A stretch of 64,000 nt of DNA from Ailanthus altissimus (taxonomy: Eukaryota; Streptophyta; Magnoliopsida; Sapindales; Simaroubaceae). The stretch covers positions 74,501 to 138,500 of the forward strand of contig OX327696.1 of NCBI GenBank assembly GCA_946807835.1. Direction: 5' to 3'. The first letter of the stretch is position 1, and each line of letters opens with the position of its first letter. The translations under genes were made by a program, and so were the position numbers. This document shows, one piece after another, positions 25,078-36,251 of this stretch. Under the pieces are notes generated by a model. The model was given only the letters and a program-made list of their open reading frames with translations, searched no databases and was not told where the DNA came from.

Positions 25078-25689
25078 ATTATAGAAGTTTTGATGTATTA
25101 GGATTATTTCTCCTTTAGAATTAACTTTGTAGTAGGATTTTACAACTTATATAAATGTTTGTTTTTTCTTATTACGGGAAATCAATTATTCATTGGAGAA
25201 TAATATTATAGAGTTTTTTTTTTTTGTGTTCTTCTTTCATTCTTGAAAGAATTTTAAATTTATCAAGATTATTCTTGTGGCGTTCAAACAATTTGACTTA
25301 TCACCTTAATTCTTGAGTGTCCTTAGGTTTCTTCGTATGGCGTCCCTTATCCAGCTATAGTCTTGGTGCTTACTTTGCTAGGTCATAGCATTGGTGAGGT
25401 TCATATCAACGCGTTTCTTCCAACTTTTGAAAATATGATGAGTTTGGAAGTCTATTTAGAGATATCTCAACTCTAACTAAAGTCTAGAGTACGGATGACA
25501 GCGGATCAGGTTTGAGATGGATAACCCTAAATCTACTTCCACATCCTCTTAAAAAATAAAATATTAAATCATTCTCAAATCTGTTGTGAGTTTGGAGTTT
25601 CAACACAAAACCTACTTTAGTGGGTATGTACTTATTACCAAACTCGTATAAGATTATCCGCGAATTTTAAGCGAATTTGTTAATGAGTA

Positions 25690-26040
25690 CATAGCATTTA
25701 GTATACGTGTTAGGAACAAATGCTAAAAGCGTACAATGTTGTGCGCCTAGCGCCTTAGCACGAGTGCTAGGAGCGCACGCAATATTACACACCTAGCACT
25801 TAGTACGTTGCTATGAGTGAACGCTAAAACTGTGCAACATTGTGCGTCTAGTGCACTTTGCACGAGTACTAAGAGCATACGCTAAGCACATAACATTACG
25901 CACTTAACATTTAACACAAGTGCTAGAAGTGCATGCTAAACGCATAATGTTGCATGCCTAGCACTTAGCACGTATGCTAAAATTCAATATTAAGCACGCA
26001 ACATTCGCTCCTAACATGCATGTTAAATATCATATGCATG
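25690..26040. repeat. About six diverged 54-56-bp tandem units
   Basis: Repeating pattern: 'aacattgtgcg.ctag' then 'gcacttagcacgagtgcta' then 'gagcgcacgctaa'. Units begin near 25732, 25787, 25842, 25898, 25952 and 26006. Each unit is internally near-palindromic ('gcacgagtgc', 'ttagcacg/cgtgctaa'). Confidence 0.8.
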
Positions 26041-26046
26041 TAATTG

Positions 26047-27360
26047 ATAGGGCGTAATTACATAAAATATTTTATCCTCCTAAACTTGATATTTGTTTAA
26101 TTTATCCCAATAATTTGACTATTTATGCATATTAATATTATTTTATAGGTTTAAGCACTATCAGAGCAAAAATACCGAAAATCGGATGCAAATGGAGCTA
26201 TTTAAAATAAGAATCCGATAAGGGACTAAAATGCTCAAAATGTAAACAGTCATGAACAGTACCAAAGTCGTGGCATTGGCCGAAGCATTCAAGTCAGAAG
26301 CTCTAGCACCGCGACATTGAATTCGAATGCTACAGCACTGGATATTGGGCACTCTTTAAGAGCATTTTTGTCCTATTTTTGAAACTCTAAACCTATATAA
26401 ATGCTCATTATTGAGCCAAGAAGAGGTTGGGCAGCAAAGAGCACGAAATTAACACTTCATTTGGGTTTTAAAAGTAAGAATCAACAATAAGAAGAAGAAA
26501 TTCTGCATTTTAGAGGAAGAACGTCACTATTGCATCAAGGAAAATTTCTTTTCTTTTCAATTTCGTATTTGTTGTTGATTTTAGTATGTATAATGATGTT
26601 GTTAGATGCTCTAAACTTATATTTTCAATTATAAACTAAGTTTTATTGTTAGGATTACAATATGAACTCAATATGTAGCTTGGATTGATTATTTTTCCTT
26701 ATTCATCATATTGGTATTGAATTGTTCAATTTGTTCTTTGTTTAATGCTTCTAATTACATGATAATGTATTAGATTGATTTGAAAACCTTAATAAACTTG
26801 GAAAAAAAATTGGTGTTGACCATGAATAGATTGATGTATGATCACTGTGTAAAAGCATGAGTTCCATATGAGATAAGAATATACTCATATGGCATATATG
26901 ACCATTTAAACAACTTAAACTTAATGAATCTTATTTCAATTTGATTATCATAGGAATATTGATAATTGATTGAATAAGATATTCTCACTTAACTATCAGA
27001 AGAGGCTTGTGAGGATATTAGAGTTCTTGATTAACATTCATATTGATAGTTTTAAGGGGAGTAATTGGATTCAAGTGAAATATTGAGAGATTATTGTAAT
27101 CCTAAGCATTTGAGTATTTGTACTATCATGTTTGTTCTCTTTACTCAATTTTTGCAATTATTCTTTTTGTTTAGTTAGTTTAGATATCAAAACCATTGAA
27201 TTGTCAATAACTTGAATAAGAGTAAGAAGACACAATTTTAGTACTTAGCAAGTAGTAATAATAATTTATCGTGGGATCGATATTCTACTCATCATATATT
27301 ACTTGTTGTGATAACGTATACTTGCGTTAGTTTGTATTATACAAAATATATAACAACAAT
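26047..27360. repeat. LTR-like segment nested in the hAT-like element
   Basis: It starts 'tgatagggcgtaattac' and has a TATA-like 'cctatataaatgc' at about 26390. It ends in a 'tgggatcgatattc' and 'acgtatacttgcg' region typical of the 3' part of some Ty3/gypsy LTRs. No target duplication and no matching partner were found, so both borders are uncertain. Confidence 0.4.
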
Positions 27361-27650
27361 ATACTAAGTATTGCATTTTTTTCTTTGAACAAAATTTAAG
27401 AAAAAATGTAATATTCACAGATATCTGTTGCGAGTATCCGCAAATTTTTTATCAAATCTTTATCCGTCCTAAATTTATTGCGAGTTTTAATTTTATTTAC
27501 TAAACTCACTTCAAATTTTACCAAATCATTTCTAATATGAGCGGATTTTAATGGATTTGTGGATTTATAGGTAATTTTACCATCCTTAGTCTAGAGAATT
27601 TACCCAAAGACTACGTGTCTTTGGAAACTTTTCTATTTATTAACTCAGTT

Positions 27651-28189
27651 TAGGGTTGGTAAAATTTAGATTTGGATTTAGATTTTGTTCAACTTGAATT
27701 TAAATTTAGATTTTTTTTAGGTAAATTCAGAGTTAGGTTTAGCTTGATTTTTTTCAAACTGGTCGAATTTAAGTTGAACTTGATTTTCTTTAAATTTTTT
27801 TATTTTTATTTTTATTTTTTTGGTAAAATTTAAACTTTTGGAAATTTTATTTTATAAAAAAATTATTAGATTGTAAAATTTGTATTCATAATTTAATATG
27901 TTTAAATTTTATTCTATTAAAATTATAAATTTTTTTTTTTTAACCTTGTTTCAAATTTTAGGTTAAATTTAAATTTTTGAGTATTTATTTTGTAAATCAA
28001 TTATTAGACTCATACATATTAAATTAATTTAGGAATTTATAAAAAAACAAATAAAATTTGGATCCATGCCAGGTTTTCGAGATCCAACAAAATTCCAAAT
28101 CCAGATTAAAAAAAAAAATTGATCTTTTTCAACCTAGTTCTAATTTTTTTCAAATTTCAAATCCAAGTCAGTCCAAATTGTCATCCCTA
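27651..28189. mobile_element. hAT-like MITE
   Basis: 539 bp. Left end 'tagggttggtaaaattt'; right end reverse-complemented 'tagggatgacaatttgg'. The flanking octamers 'actcagtt' and 'acccaatc' match at five of eight positions, the rest being transitions, which is compatible with an aged 8-bp duplication. The inside is AT-rich and non-coding. It lies 54 bp beyond the previous hAT-like element's target duplication. Confidence 0.68.
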
Positions 28190-28516
28190 ACCCAATCTCT
28201 AATTGAGGGCATACTTTTGGCACGTGCTTTATTATCTACCTTATACTTTTTCTTTGTGTTTCTTATGGTTTCTTGCCACGTGTCTTTAGGTTTACCTCTC
28301 TGTGCTACATGGCATTTTTGTCATATGTCATTGTTTTATTGGTGATAAGACTTTTTTTTTCTTACTAGTGTCCACCTGTCTGTTTTTATTGTGTGTCATT
28401 TTTTTTGTTAATGACGAAAAAATTATAGTTATTATAAATTTTGTTAAAAAATCAGTTTAGATTTTCTAAATTGATACTATTTAGATATCAACCTTCATTA
28501 TAGTACTGATAACACT

Positions 28517-29397
28517 TGTTAAGATTTTTACGTGCTCTAATATTTATATAGTTGGTATTTAGCACCTTAAAATTATATAAGGGCTTTGTAAAAGACGTCA
28601 CCCACAAGTAATTTAGAATATAAAAGATTACATATAATATAGATAAAGAAACAATCACCATAAGACATAAAATATACGTGATTCTGTGATAAACACCTAC
28701 GTTCCCAACGGATTAAATATCCAACTTTTTTTATACAGTTCACAAATAACTTTAAGTCACAAAGATCTCCCAGATCACTAAAATCTTACAATAAGAGATT
28801 AATCAAGAAATATGATATAATATACAAGCTTTCAAAAATTCATCAATGCTTTCTTAATTACTTAAAGCTCAAGCATTGTTATGGTATTTTTTTGTGCACT
28901 CAGTACTTAAGGCTCTTTAACCCTTTATTTTCTCTTTTGGAGTTTCTCTTTAAATCTTGATTATTCTAAGAGATTACAAAAGTTTATATAATGTTTAAAA
29001 CGTCTCTAGAAATCTATTTCTAATTAAAATAAGAATTTATGTGTCTAAAAAATCTAAAACCAATTTAAATTTGCAACTGAAGCTTTAAAAAAAAGCAAAT
29101 TCTAGAATAGGCGGCGCCGCGACACCAAAGGTGATTTAACCTAGCGTTTGTTAGGCTTATTGACTTTACAGTTTTGTATACCCATTGTCGCGGTGTCAAC
29201 ACCTAAGTATGTTTTCACTTGTGCTTTGCAACTTTTTGCATTTGGCTTTCCATTTTACTCCAATTTTGTCCGTCCATCTCGTTCTCGATCACGTGTCAAC
29301 TTCTCCATTAATTTTTCATTTAAAATCAAACTCCACTTTAATTTTAAATCACCAATGCTAATAATTATAAACCTGTAATTTTGAGGATTTATTAACA
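28517..29397 (-). repeat. Copia-type LTR, minus orientation, of a family present four times here
   Basis: Read on the minus strand it starts 'tgttaataaatcc', soon followed by 'ggtgatttaaaatta' and 'gtttgatttt', and ends 'aaaatcttaaca'. The next bases, 'agtgttatcagtac', are a degenerate initiator-tRNA primer site. The early part matches the LTR at 39790-40542 in order and spacing. The body of the element on the lower-coordinate side is missing. Confidence 0.7.
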
Positions 29398-30517
29398 ATA
29401 TCTTTTAACTATTTTATGTAAAAAAAAAAAGAAAAAGAAATATTAATAAATGTTGAATAACCTAAGAGTGTTAATGCACAATATTACAAATGGGTACAAA
29501 CATAAAGTCACATGTATAAACAAGTAAAAACTGTGACAAAAAGTATGTTAGGTAAATTCAAGTCGCTCTTAAGGCTCAAATTATGGTTTATGGTTCGGAA
29601 GGTATACTTTTACCGCCTAAATGTGTTAAAAAAAAAAAAAACCTCTAGACTAAAACCCCACTCGGGAGGAAACCCAATCTAAAGAAGGAAAAATCATGCA
29701 AAGTGGTTAACGAAGAAATACAAAGACCAAACAACCTCTTGGCTTTTAAGAAGTCACTTTAAAATATAAGTTACTTTGACCTAGAACTTTTTTTTTTTTA
29801 ATTCCAAATTCATCCTTGTTAGTTTAAACTAAACTAAGGTATTTATTTAAGAGAGTTTGTCCTTTATCAAATAAGCTAAGGTAAATACACTTAATATAGA
29901 GTTTTAAAAAGATTAGGGACTAAGAAAAATGTTTAACCAAACTTAACTCTTAAACATTATGAAATACATTATTCTAATCATAATTATTAACACATAACTA
30001 ACTACTACAAAGCTCTCATAACACGACTTGTTCATTATTTTTGTACACCAAAAGATAAATATTTTAGCTGCATAAAATAGCAAAGGCGTTACTCCATTTA
30101 AAACCCCTAAAAGGCGCTTTGCTAAGATTAACTCTTCATACTATTTTTACATCTCCAAAACCTGGCCTATTTGATTTAAATTAACTCAAAACAATACCAT
30201 AACACCATAAACTAATTATTTTTACGGTATTTCTGCTCCTACACTACACCTCTCATAACTTCAATATCAATGTTTTTCATTGTATTTAGTAAATTATCAT
30301 TTGTCTCAAAGTCTAATACCAATTCCTTTAGAGTAAAATTTTAATTCATTTATTTTTTATTTTTTTGCTTATTTAGGAAATTAGTATTTGTTTTGAAATA
30401 AATCTCAATTTCATTTATAAGAAAGAGTAGCATGATGACGAAAGTTGCCAAATTCATGAACATTTCAGTTATTTCCGTTACAAAAGGCGGCAGCCAAAAC
30501 TAACAGAAGATGAGAAA
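29398..30517. other. Spacer upstream of the PPR gene
   Basis: AT-rich. On the minus strand, about 29640-29690 has 'gggtttcctcccgag', a phrase common in plant LTR sequences, so further retroelement debris is likely. No genes are seen. An upstream ATG at 30510 lies in another frame and overlaps the PPR start. Confidence 0.45.
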
Positions 30518-32110
30518 ATGGTGTCTGCTGTTGCAAAACAATTGAATCAAACTCTGAACCAACAAGTCTTGACAACTCTCGAGAGATGCAATCACATAAA
30601 ACATCTGAAGCAACTCCAATCCTTTCTCCTGACACTTGGCCACGCCCAAACCAATTTCTACGCCTTCAAGCTCGTTCGCTTCTGCACTCTCAAACTCTTA
30701 GATCTCACCTACGCTCGCCGCATTTTTGATCATCTCGTTAATCCCAATACCTATCTTTACGCTGCCATGATCACTGCTTATGCCTCTCAGCAGCTTCACT
30801 CGTCGTCTGCTTTTGCTTTGTACCGTGACATGGTTCGTCGTGGAGGCCAAACGAAGCCTGATCGCTATGTATACCCGCATGTTTTAAAATCTAGTCCCGA
30901 GGTTTCAGACCCTCGCGCGACTCAAATGGTGCATGCCCAGATTGTTAAATCGGGGTATGAACAATACCCAGTTGTGCAAACGGCTCTAGTTGATTCTTAC
31001 ACGAGGTCCCTGGATGATACCGGGGTTGCCAGGCAAATGTTCGATGAAATGTCTGAGAGAACTGTCGTGTCTTGGACGGCTATGATTTCTGGGTATACAA
31101 GGGTTGGGGATATTGAGAATGCTGTTTCGCTTTTCGAGGCAATGCCTGATAGAGATGTTCCTTCTTGGAATTCTGTTATTGCTGGTTGCGCACAAAATGG
31201 GTTGTTTCCAGAGGCTATTTCGTTCTTTAGGAGGATGGTAATGGAGCGGAGTAAAAACATTAGGCCTAATCTGGTCACGGTTGTGTGCACGCTTTCAGCT
31301 TGTGGTCATAAGGGAATGCTGGAGCTTGGTAAAGTGATCCATTGTTATGTCATTAGAAATGGGTTTACTCTTGATTCATTTATTTGCAATGCTTTGGTAG
31401 ATATGTATGGAAAATGTGGCAGCTTGAAAGAGGCTAGAAATGTTTTTGATAGGTGCTCAAAGAAAGATTTGACTTTGTGGAATTCAATGATCAATTCTTT
31501 TGCTCTTCATGGACAAAGTGAAAAGGCCATTAGTGTGTTTGAGGAGATGATGCAGCATGGAGATTATGGTGTAAGGCCAGATGGGGTTACATTTATCGGT
31601 TTGTTGAATGCTTGTACGCATGGCGGATTGGTTGAAATGGGTCGTTCTTATTTTGAGCTGATGACTAGGAATTATGGAATTGAGCCTCAAATTGACCATT
31701 ACGGATGCTTGATAGATCTTCTTGGTCGAGCAGGAAGGTTTGAAGAAGCTCTGGAAGTTGTGAACGGAATGAAGATGGAACCTGATGAGATTGTCTGGAG
31801 TTCTTTGCTTAACGGATGTAGACTTTATGGCCGTACAGATTTGGCAGAATTTGCAGCGAGAAAGCTGATTGAAATAGATCCAAACAATGGTGTTTATGGT
31901 ATAATGTTGGCCAATATATATGGGGAGCTAGGCAAATGGGACGAGGTCCGTAAGGTGAGGAAGAAGTTAAAAGATGAGCATGCCTATAAGACCCCAGGTT
32001 GCAGTTGGATTGAGGTTGACAAGACATTTCATCAGTTTTATTCACTTGACGCAACACATCCCAGAACAGTGGAGATATATGATACTTTGGAAAGTCTAGC
32101 TGCTTTGTAG
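30518..32110 (+). CDS. Pentatricopeptide repeat protein, PLS class with E/E+ tail
   Basis: Intronless, 530 residues. PLS-class PPR proteins bind organellar RNA, and those with E/E+ tails mostly specify C-to-U editing sites in mitochondria or plastids; the target here cannot be read from the sequence. Repeats run from about residue 65 to 400, with typical phrases such as VVSWTAMISGYTR, DVPSWNSVIAGCAQNG, FICNALVDMYGKCG, LTLWNSMINSFALHG and PDGVTFIGLLNACTHGG. The E motif starts about residue 440 (DEIVWSSLLNGCR) and the E+ part follows (YKTPGCSWIEVD). There is no DYW deaminase domain, so it would need a partner for catalysis. It resembles Arabidopsis At1g33350 from memory, with moderate confidence. 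The start ATG at 30518 has a strong context (AAAATGG). Confidence 0.95.
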   Translation: MVSAVAKQLNQTLNQQVLTTLERCNHIKHLKQLQSFLLTLGHAQTNFYAFKLVRFCTLKLLDLTYARRIFDHLVNPNTYLYAAMITAYASQQLHSSSAFALYRDMVRRGGQTKPDRYVYPHVLKSSPEVSDPRATQMVHAQIVKSGYEQYPVVQTALVDSYTRSLDDTGVARQMFDEMSERTVVSWTAMISGYTRVGDIENAVSLFEAMPDRDVPSWNSVIAGCAQNGLFPEAISFFRRMVMERSKNIRPNLVTVVCTLSACGHKGMLELGKVIHCYVIRNGFTLDSFICNALVDMYGKCGSLKEARNVFDRCSKKDLTLWNSMINSFALHGQSEKAISVFEEMMQHGDYGVRPDGVTFIGLLNACTHGGLVEMGRSYFELMTRNYGIEPQIDHYGCLIDLLGRAGRFEEALEVVNGMKMEPDEIVWSSLLNGCRLYGRTDLAEFAARKLIEIDPNNGVYGIMLANIYGELGKWDEVRKVRKKLKDEHAYKTPGCSWIEVDKTFHQFYSLDATHPRTVEIYDTLESLAAL

Positions 32111-33006
32111 CAGCATTGGTTTTTCTATTTGGGACGGAAAAATTGCCCCTCGGGGATAAAGCCCCGTGGGTACAGGGAGAATCATTTTTATATTACTTCC
32201 CACCCATTGTTTTTTTATTATCAATTCAGATTTAACTTTTTTTTTTCGACAAAAATTAAGTGTTACATTTTTGTTGAAGAAATTGAGGTAAATTTTGATA
32301 TAATAAACTAAAAATAATTTTTTTCGTTATGTAAGAATAAAGTCTCAATCTTATACGAGAAAATGAAGTTATTAGTAGAGAAATCAGTAATGGTAGATAG
32401 TATTAGAATACTATTTAAATTCTTGTTTGTTTATATATAATTTTATTTTATTTATTATTTAAAACTTTGCTTGCTATTTGCTATTGACATTATTGAAGGA
32501 TATGTCATATTGTTTTAGTTTATTAATTCGATACTTTTCTTTAATTATAATATAATCAATACATTAATTAATTTTTATATTATTAAAATTTATAAATATA
32601 AATTAGTATTTAATATTAATAAAAAAAATATAAAAAAAAAATAGAGCATAGCTGAAAAAGTAATTCTTTGTATAAAAATTTTTCATCCTCGCACGTTAAA
32701 TATTTTGAAGGAGACATTGAACAGGATTTAAAATAAAATAAAAAATTTAAAAAGACCTCGCCCACTCCCACTTTATTACCATGCCTTAATATTGATTCAA
32801 ATTTGTCGATGCATAGTATTCAAATCAAGACCATTTGTTTTTCCTTTTCTCAGATCACAAATCTCTGAATCAAATCATGCTCACAGAGGGTCCTAATTCA
32901 CGTTCATATCTAGAATGACTTGAGAACCTCTTTTGTTGCTAAGCTTCTTTAATTATATCACTTCTATGCCTCACTATGGTTTAAACACTGATATTGTTCT
33001 TTTAAT

Positions 33007-33041
<35 letters not shown>

Positions 33042-33084
33042 GTGTTCCGAGAAAAATCCAACCATTTGCATATTGTGAGTTTCT
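32111..33084. other. Spacer between PPR gene and PLA2 pseudogene
   Basis: AT-rich, with the PPR 3' UTR at its left edge and an ATT microsatellite near its right edge. PLA2 exons 1 and 2 were looked for upstream of the pseudogene and not found. Confidence 0.6.
33015..33041. repeat. (ATT)n microsatellite
   Basis: About nine ATT units directly upstream of the PLA2 pseudogene. Confidence 0.95.
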
Positions 33085-33531
33085 CATTTTTTAAGAAGAG
33101 ATACCAAATTTGGAACTTAATTGTATGTTAGCCACCATAGAGAAGCTCCTTGTGATGGCCTTGATGTTTGCTGTATGAAGCATGATCAATGCATTCAAAC
33201 AATCATGGTAAGTTTCATTACAAATATAAATCAAATCCTTCCTCAACCCCAATCGGATCAATCTAACTTCTTGCGAGATTTTACCGATTGAATCACTGAC
33301 ATCCACATTATCCTTCAACATAAATATATACTTGTATAGTGGATGGTTGTGTGTGCAGGTGACTATATGGGCCAAGAGTGCACCAAAAACTTCATCAACT
33401 GCATAGAAGATTTCAGGTATGAAGATGGGCATACATTCAAGGGAAACAAATGCAATGTTGATGATGTTATGGGTGTAATCTTGATTGTCGTGGAAACTGC
33501 TTTGCTTCTCGGTAGAGGTCGTACACCATGA
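33085..33531 (+). pseudogene. Secretory phospholipase A2, copy 2 (5'-truncated)
   Basis: Only the counterparts of exons 3 and 4 remain (about 33100-33207 and 33359-33531). The active-site motif survives (CCMKHDQC), as does most of the last exon (YMGQECTKNFINC, TFKGNKC). The signal peptide and exon 2 are absent. The Ca2+-loop region after 'agatac' has lost its YGKYCG reading, and a frame shift separates it from the PCDGLDVCC part. At the exon 3/4 junction the donor falls one base short of the phase used in both intact copies, so splicing would also shift frame. The 151-bp intron still has GT and AG. Its closest relative is copy 3 at 51.6 kb, with which it also shares 3' flanking DNA. A functional product is very unlikely. 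Confidence 0.9.
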
Positions 33532-34180
33532 CATATGATCTCAAACTTCCATATTGAAAAGAAAAAAAAGAAATGATTATCTTTCTTTCTTTCATCATCA
33601 GCTAAGCTAAGTAATGTTGTATAGCTCAACTATGCGTTTTAAATATCCTAACATCCAAACCTGATAGTTTCTATATGTTTGTTTATTGCCCATTCGTTTA
33701 TTAACTCAAAGGAGTTACCAGTCATTCTCTTTTCAATAGAATAAGTGAAAGTGAAGCTGTACGCACCGCAACTTGTTGTACAAAATATGATAAACTCAAC
33801 TATGGGTTGTCAGTACAACTGTAAATACAAAGAATGAACAAACTACGTGTTGCCAAATTGTTTTCTACACGAATAAATATCATGCAACATGCAGCAATCA
33901 CATTCAAACATATCAACTTTGAGTTTAATTCCAAAATAATCAACACAAAGCAATCATGGATTATTTTGATATTACCCCAATGTTCTCATTGAGAACTAGC
34001 TAAATAACTATTAAAGAGAAATTCTAAGATGATTCAGACTATGGGGAAAAACACAAGAATGAACTGCACATTCAAACTGTCATGATGCTGTAAGGGAATT
34101 TCACATGAGAAACAAAAGTACAATTGACATTGGCACATGTCCAATCAGTGTACGACCGCAACATCATCTCCTGCACACCA

Positions 34181-35764
34181 TGTTGTTCCTCCCTAGAATT
34201 TCGACCCAAATTCTATCTCTTCCAGAGACTCAGTGCGGCCCTGGATTTTGAATATCCTGAGAACACCTTAGCTGAGGTCTAGGGCTAACCCTAGCTAAAG
34301 CCTATCATGAAGACATCACAGGCTCCAGCCCATCACCACTGAGAAGCTCCCTTATTATACAACAAAACATCCTTGAGACACATTCGGGGATCTCAATTTT
34401 ATACATCACTACCAACGGATACTTCTCGATTTCAGTAGGTAACCCTTGGCAACTAGCATTAACAGAGCAGACTACCTAAGCCCTCCACACAAAGCTGACC
34501 ACTCCTTCCCCTTGAGCGTGTGAGAAGACGCTGCTCCCAACCAAGGACCAAAGACTTGAGTCAATTGTCCCGAAGACTAGGACCGCCCCTAGCACTGAGA
34601 ATCTTGAGATTCCAAGAATCTCAGCATTGACCCTCTTATAATCTCGGGATTTGGTTTAAATGAGAAAGACTCCTATAATCTCAGGATATGAGTAGAACGG
34701 GAAGGTGACAACTTGTCCTAATTCTACAAGTATTCGACTACTAAGTTCAACAATGTCTATAAATAAGGGGCTAGACAACAAAGAAAGGGGATCCGCTTCT
34801 TCTTCCCTCCAGCAAGACTTTGAGCTCTTTCTTATTGTTTTGGCTTTACCAGTCTACAACCTCCAGTGGCCATTTTACAGCCTTCTATGCCCTCAAGACA
34901 ACATACTTTATAATTATGTTAATTCACTATCAAGGCCATGCCTCCTTGTGCTTTTGTAAAGTTCAATAGTGCATCTAAAGTAAGCTAAAGCTCAGTGAAG
35001 TGGATGTAAGCTCCCATAGAGCTAAACCACTATAATTTTGTCTTGTACATGTTTGTGTTTGTTCTTCTTTCAATTTTGATTGAATCCAAGGGTCCAAAGG
35101 CCCATCACACGCATTGAGGCCTAAATAAGCCCAATAAGCACTAATAAATGGTTGTCCTGGCACAACCTATTAACAGGCCTAATTACTGTTCACAAAAGAA
35201 ATACAAATTTGACTCGTTAACCTGGGATTACCCAAAATTCGGATTCAACACATGTAATACCTGAATGTTACCAAGTCTCTAATAATTATATTAATAATGA
35301 AAAATAAAAAATAAAGCTTATCCATGATATTTTCTTAATGTCAATCCTAATGCCAATTGTCAAAAGTTTGGTGAAGAAATGTCAAGCATGATAGACATAT
35401 GTTGGACTAAAGGCCAAGTGAGAATAAATATCTCATTTAATTATTGTGTTCCTAAATCTTTGTGTCATACAAGGTTATCCAGCCATCAAGCCATTAGTAA
35501 CTTTCATTTTCATAGCTAGAACTAAGTGCTTAAGATTAATATAATAATATTGTAAGTTAATGAATTGGAGTTGTATTCATTCGGTGGCTTTGCATGATGA
35601 ATTGGAAAGGACATGTGGCTTTAACTTATAAAGTAACAAATCCCACGTCCCTTAAATTTTTACTACCATTGCCTAATAAGTTTTAGAGAACCAAGCATGC
35701 AGCTAACGGTTCGAATTCGCAGGATCACCCCGACACCAAGGTGGGGTTGAGGCGGGTCATGTCA
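34181..35764. mobile_element. 1.6-kb LTR-like insertion in the 3' flank of the PLA2 pseudogene
   Basis: It begins 'tgttgttcctccc' and ends 'gcgggtcatgtca', flanked by 'cacca' on both sides (34176-34180 and 35765-35769). If it is removed, the flanks join into sequence that matches the 3' flank of PLA2 copy 3 ('acaccag.ataccatgt.aagg'), which independently supports the insertion. Within it, 34181-35250 alone runs from 'tgttg' to 'caaca' with a TATA-like 'tctataaataagg' at about 34756. The remainder begins 'tgtaatacctg' and ends like a chromovirus LTR. It could be one long solo LTR or two LTRs nested at the same spot. No coding sequence is present. Confidence 0.7.
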
Positions 35765-35769
35765 CACCA

Positions 35770-36251
35770 GATACCATGTCAAGGGCACACAAACAGGGGG
35801 AATAAGAGGAATTATTACAATCAAAGCAATCTAATTCAAGCAGATTGTTTCAGGGTGAATTGATCCCCATATTTCAAGTATACCTTTGTTTCTGTTCAGG
35901 AACTTTATACCCTTAAGTTTTTTCACCAAGTTTGGAAAATTGTCAAATCCCCAAACACATACAGACACAGAGCAAATCCTGTTCTCAAGTTTACTGCAAT
36001 GAATTTAGACAAATGTCTAATATCCTAAAAACCATGCTCATTTCCATGCACAGACATGGAGAGTGACAGTTATTTCTATAAATCATACATAGGAGTAGTT
36101 CCAAAGTCTCAAGTTTCTAATGATAACAGTACAGATATATTCATGGACCGTATGTCTACTGGAAAGAAGTAAATATATGCTTGGCTAAAGGCTACAGAGT
36201 GCATGCTTTTATTTATATTGAAAACAGAAGTGAAAGGGTCGAATAACATTA
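35770..36251. other. Remaining shared PLA2 3' flank and cupin copy 2 3' region
   Basis: About 35770-35870 continues the similarity to the PLA2 copy 3 downstream region ('aataagaggaattattac', 'caaagcaatct', 'gcagattgtttc'). The rest is the 3' side of the minus-strand cupin gene. No gene is seen. Confidence 0.6.

Larger units (their letters stand above)
23104..25481. other. ClpX upstream region and repeat-rich spacer
   Basis: The first few hundred bases are the ClpX leader and promoter. Beyond that are AT-rich foldback DNA, a 70-bp tandem duplication and, at about 25100-25480, sequence that resembles the 3' part of an old LTR (TATA-like 'cttatataaatg' at about 25147, 'gtggcgttcaa', 'caacgcgtttcttcc'). 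No open frame with a known domain is present. Confidence 0.45.
25490..27588. mobile_element. hAT-like non-autonomous element with 8-bp target duplication
   Basis: 2,099 bp. Left end 'tacggatgaca'; right end reverse-complemented 'taaggatggta'. The flanks are an identical 8-bp direct repeat 'gtctagag' at 25482-25489 and 27589-27596. An 8-bp duplication and TA-GGATG type ends fit the hAT superfamily. Sub-terminal sequence at both ends carries the same 'gcggattt/tccgc' motif. No transposase frame is present. It contains a minisatellite and an LTR-like segment, described separately. Confidence 0.82.

Noticed and set aside
25690..26040. CRISPR-like array
   Set aside because: The units are diverged, contiguous tandem repeats without unique spacers, in plant nuclear DNA.
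33091..33534. Minus-strand 147-residue open frame over the PLA2 pseudogene
   Set aside because: It is antisense to the remaining PLA2 exons and intron and has no domain of its own.
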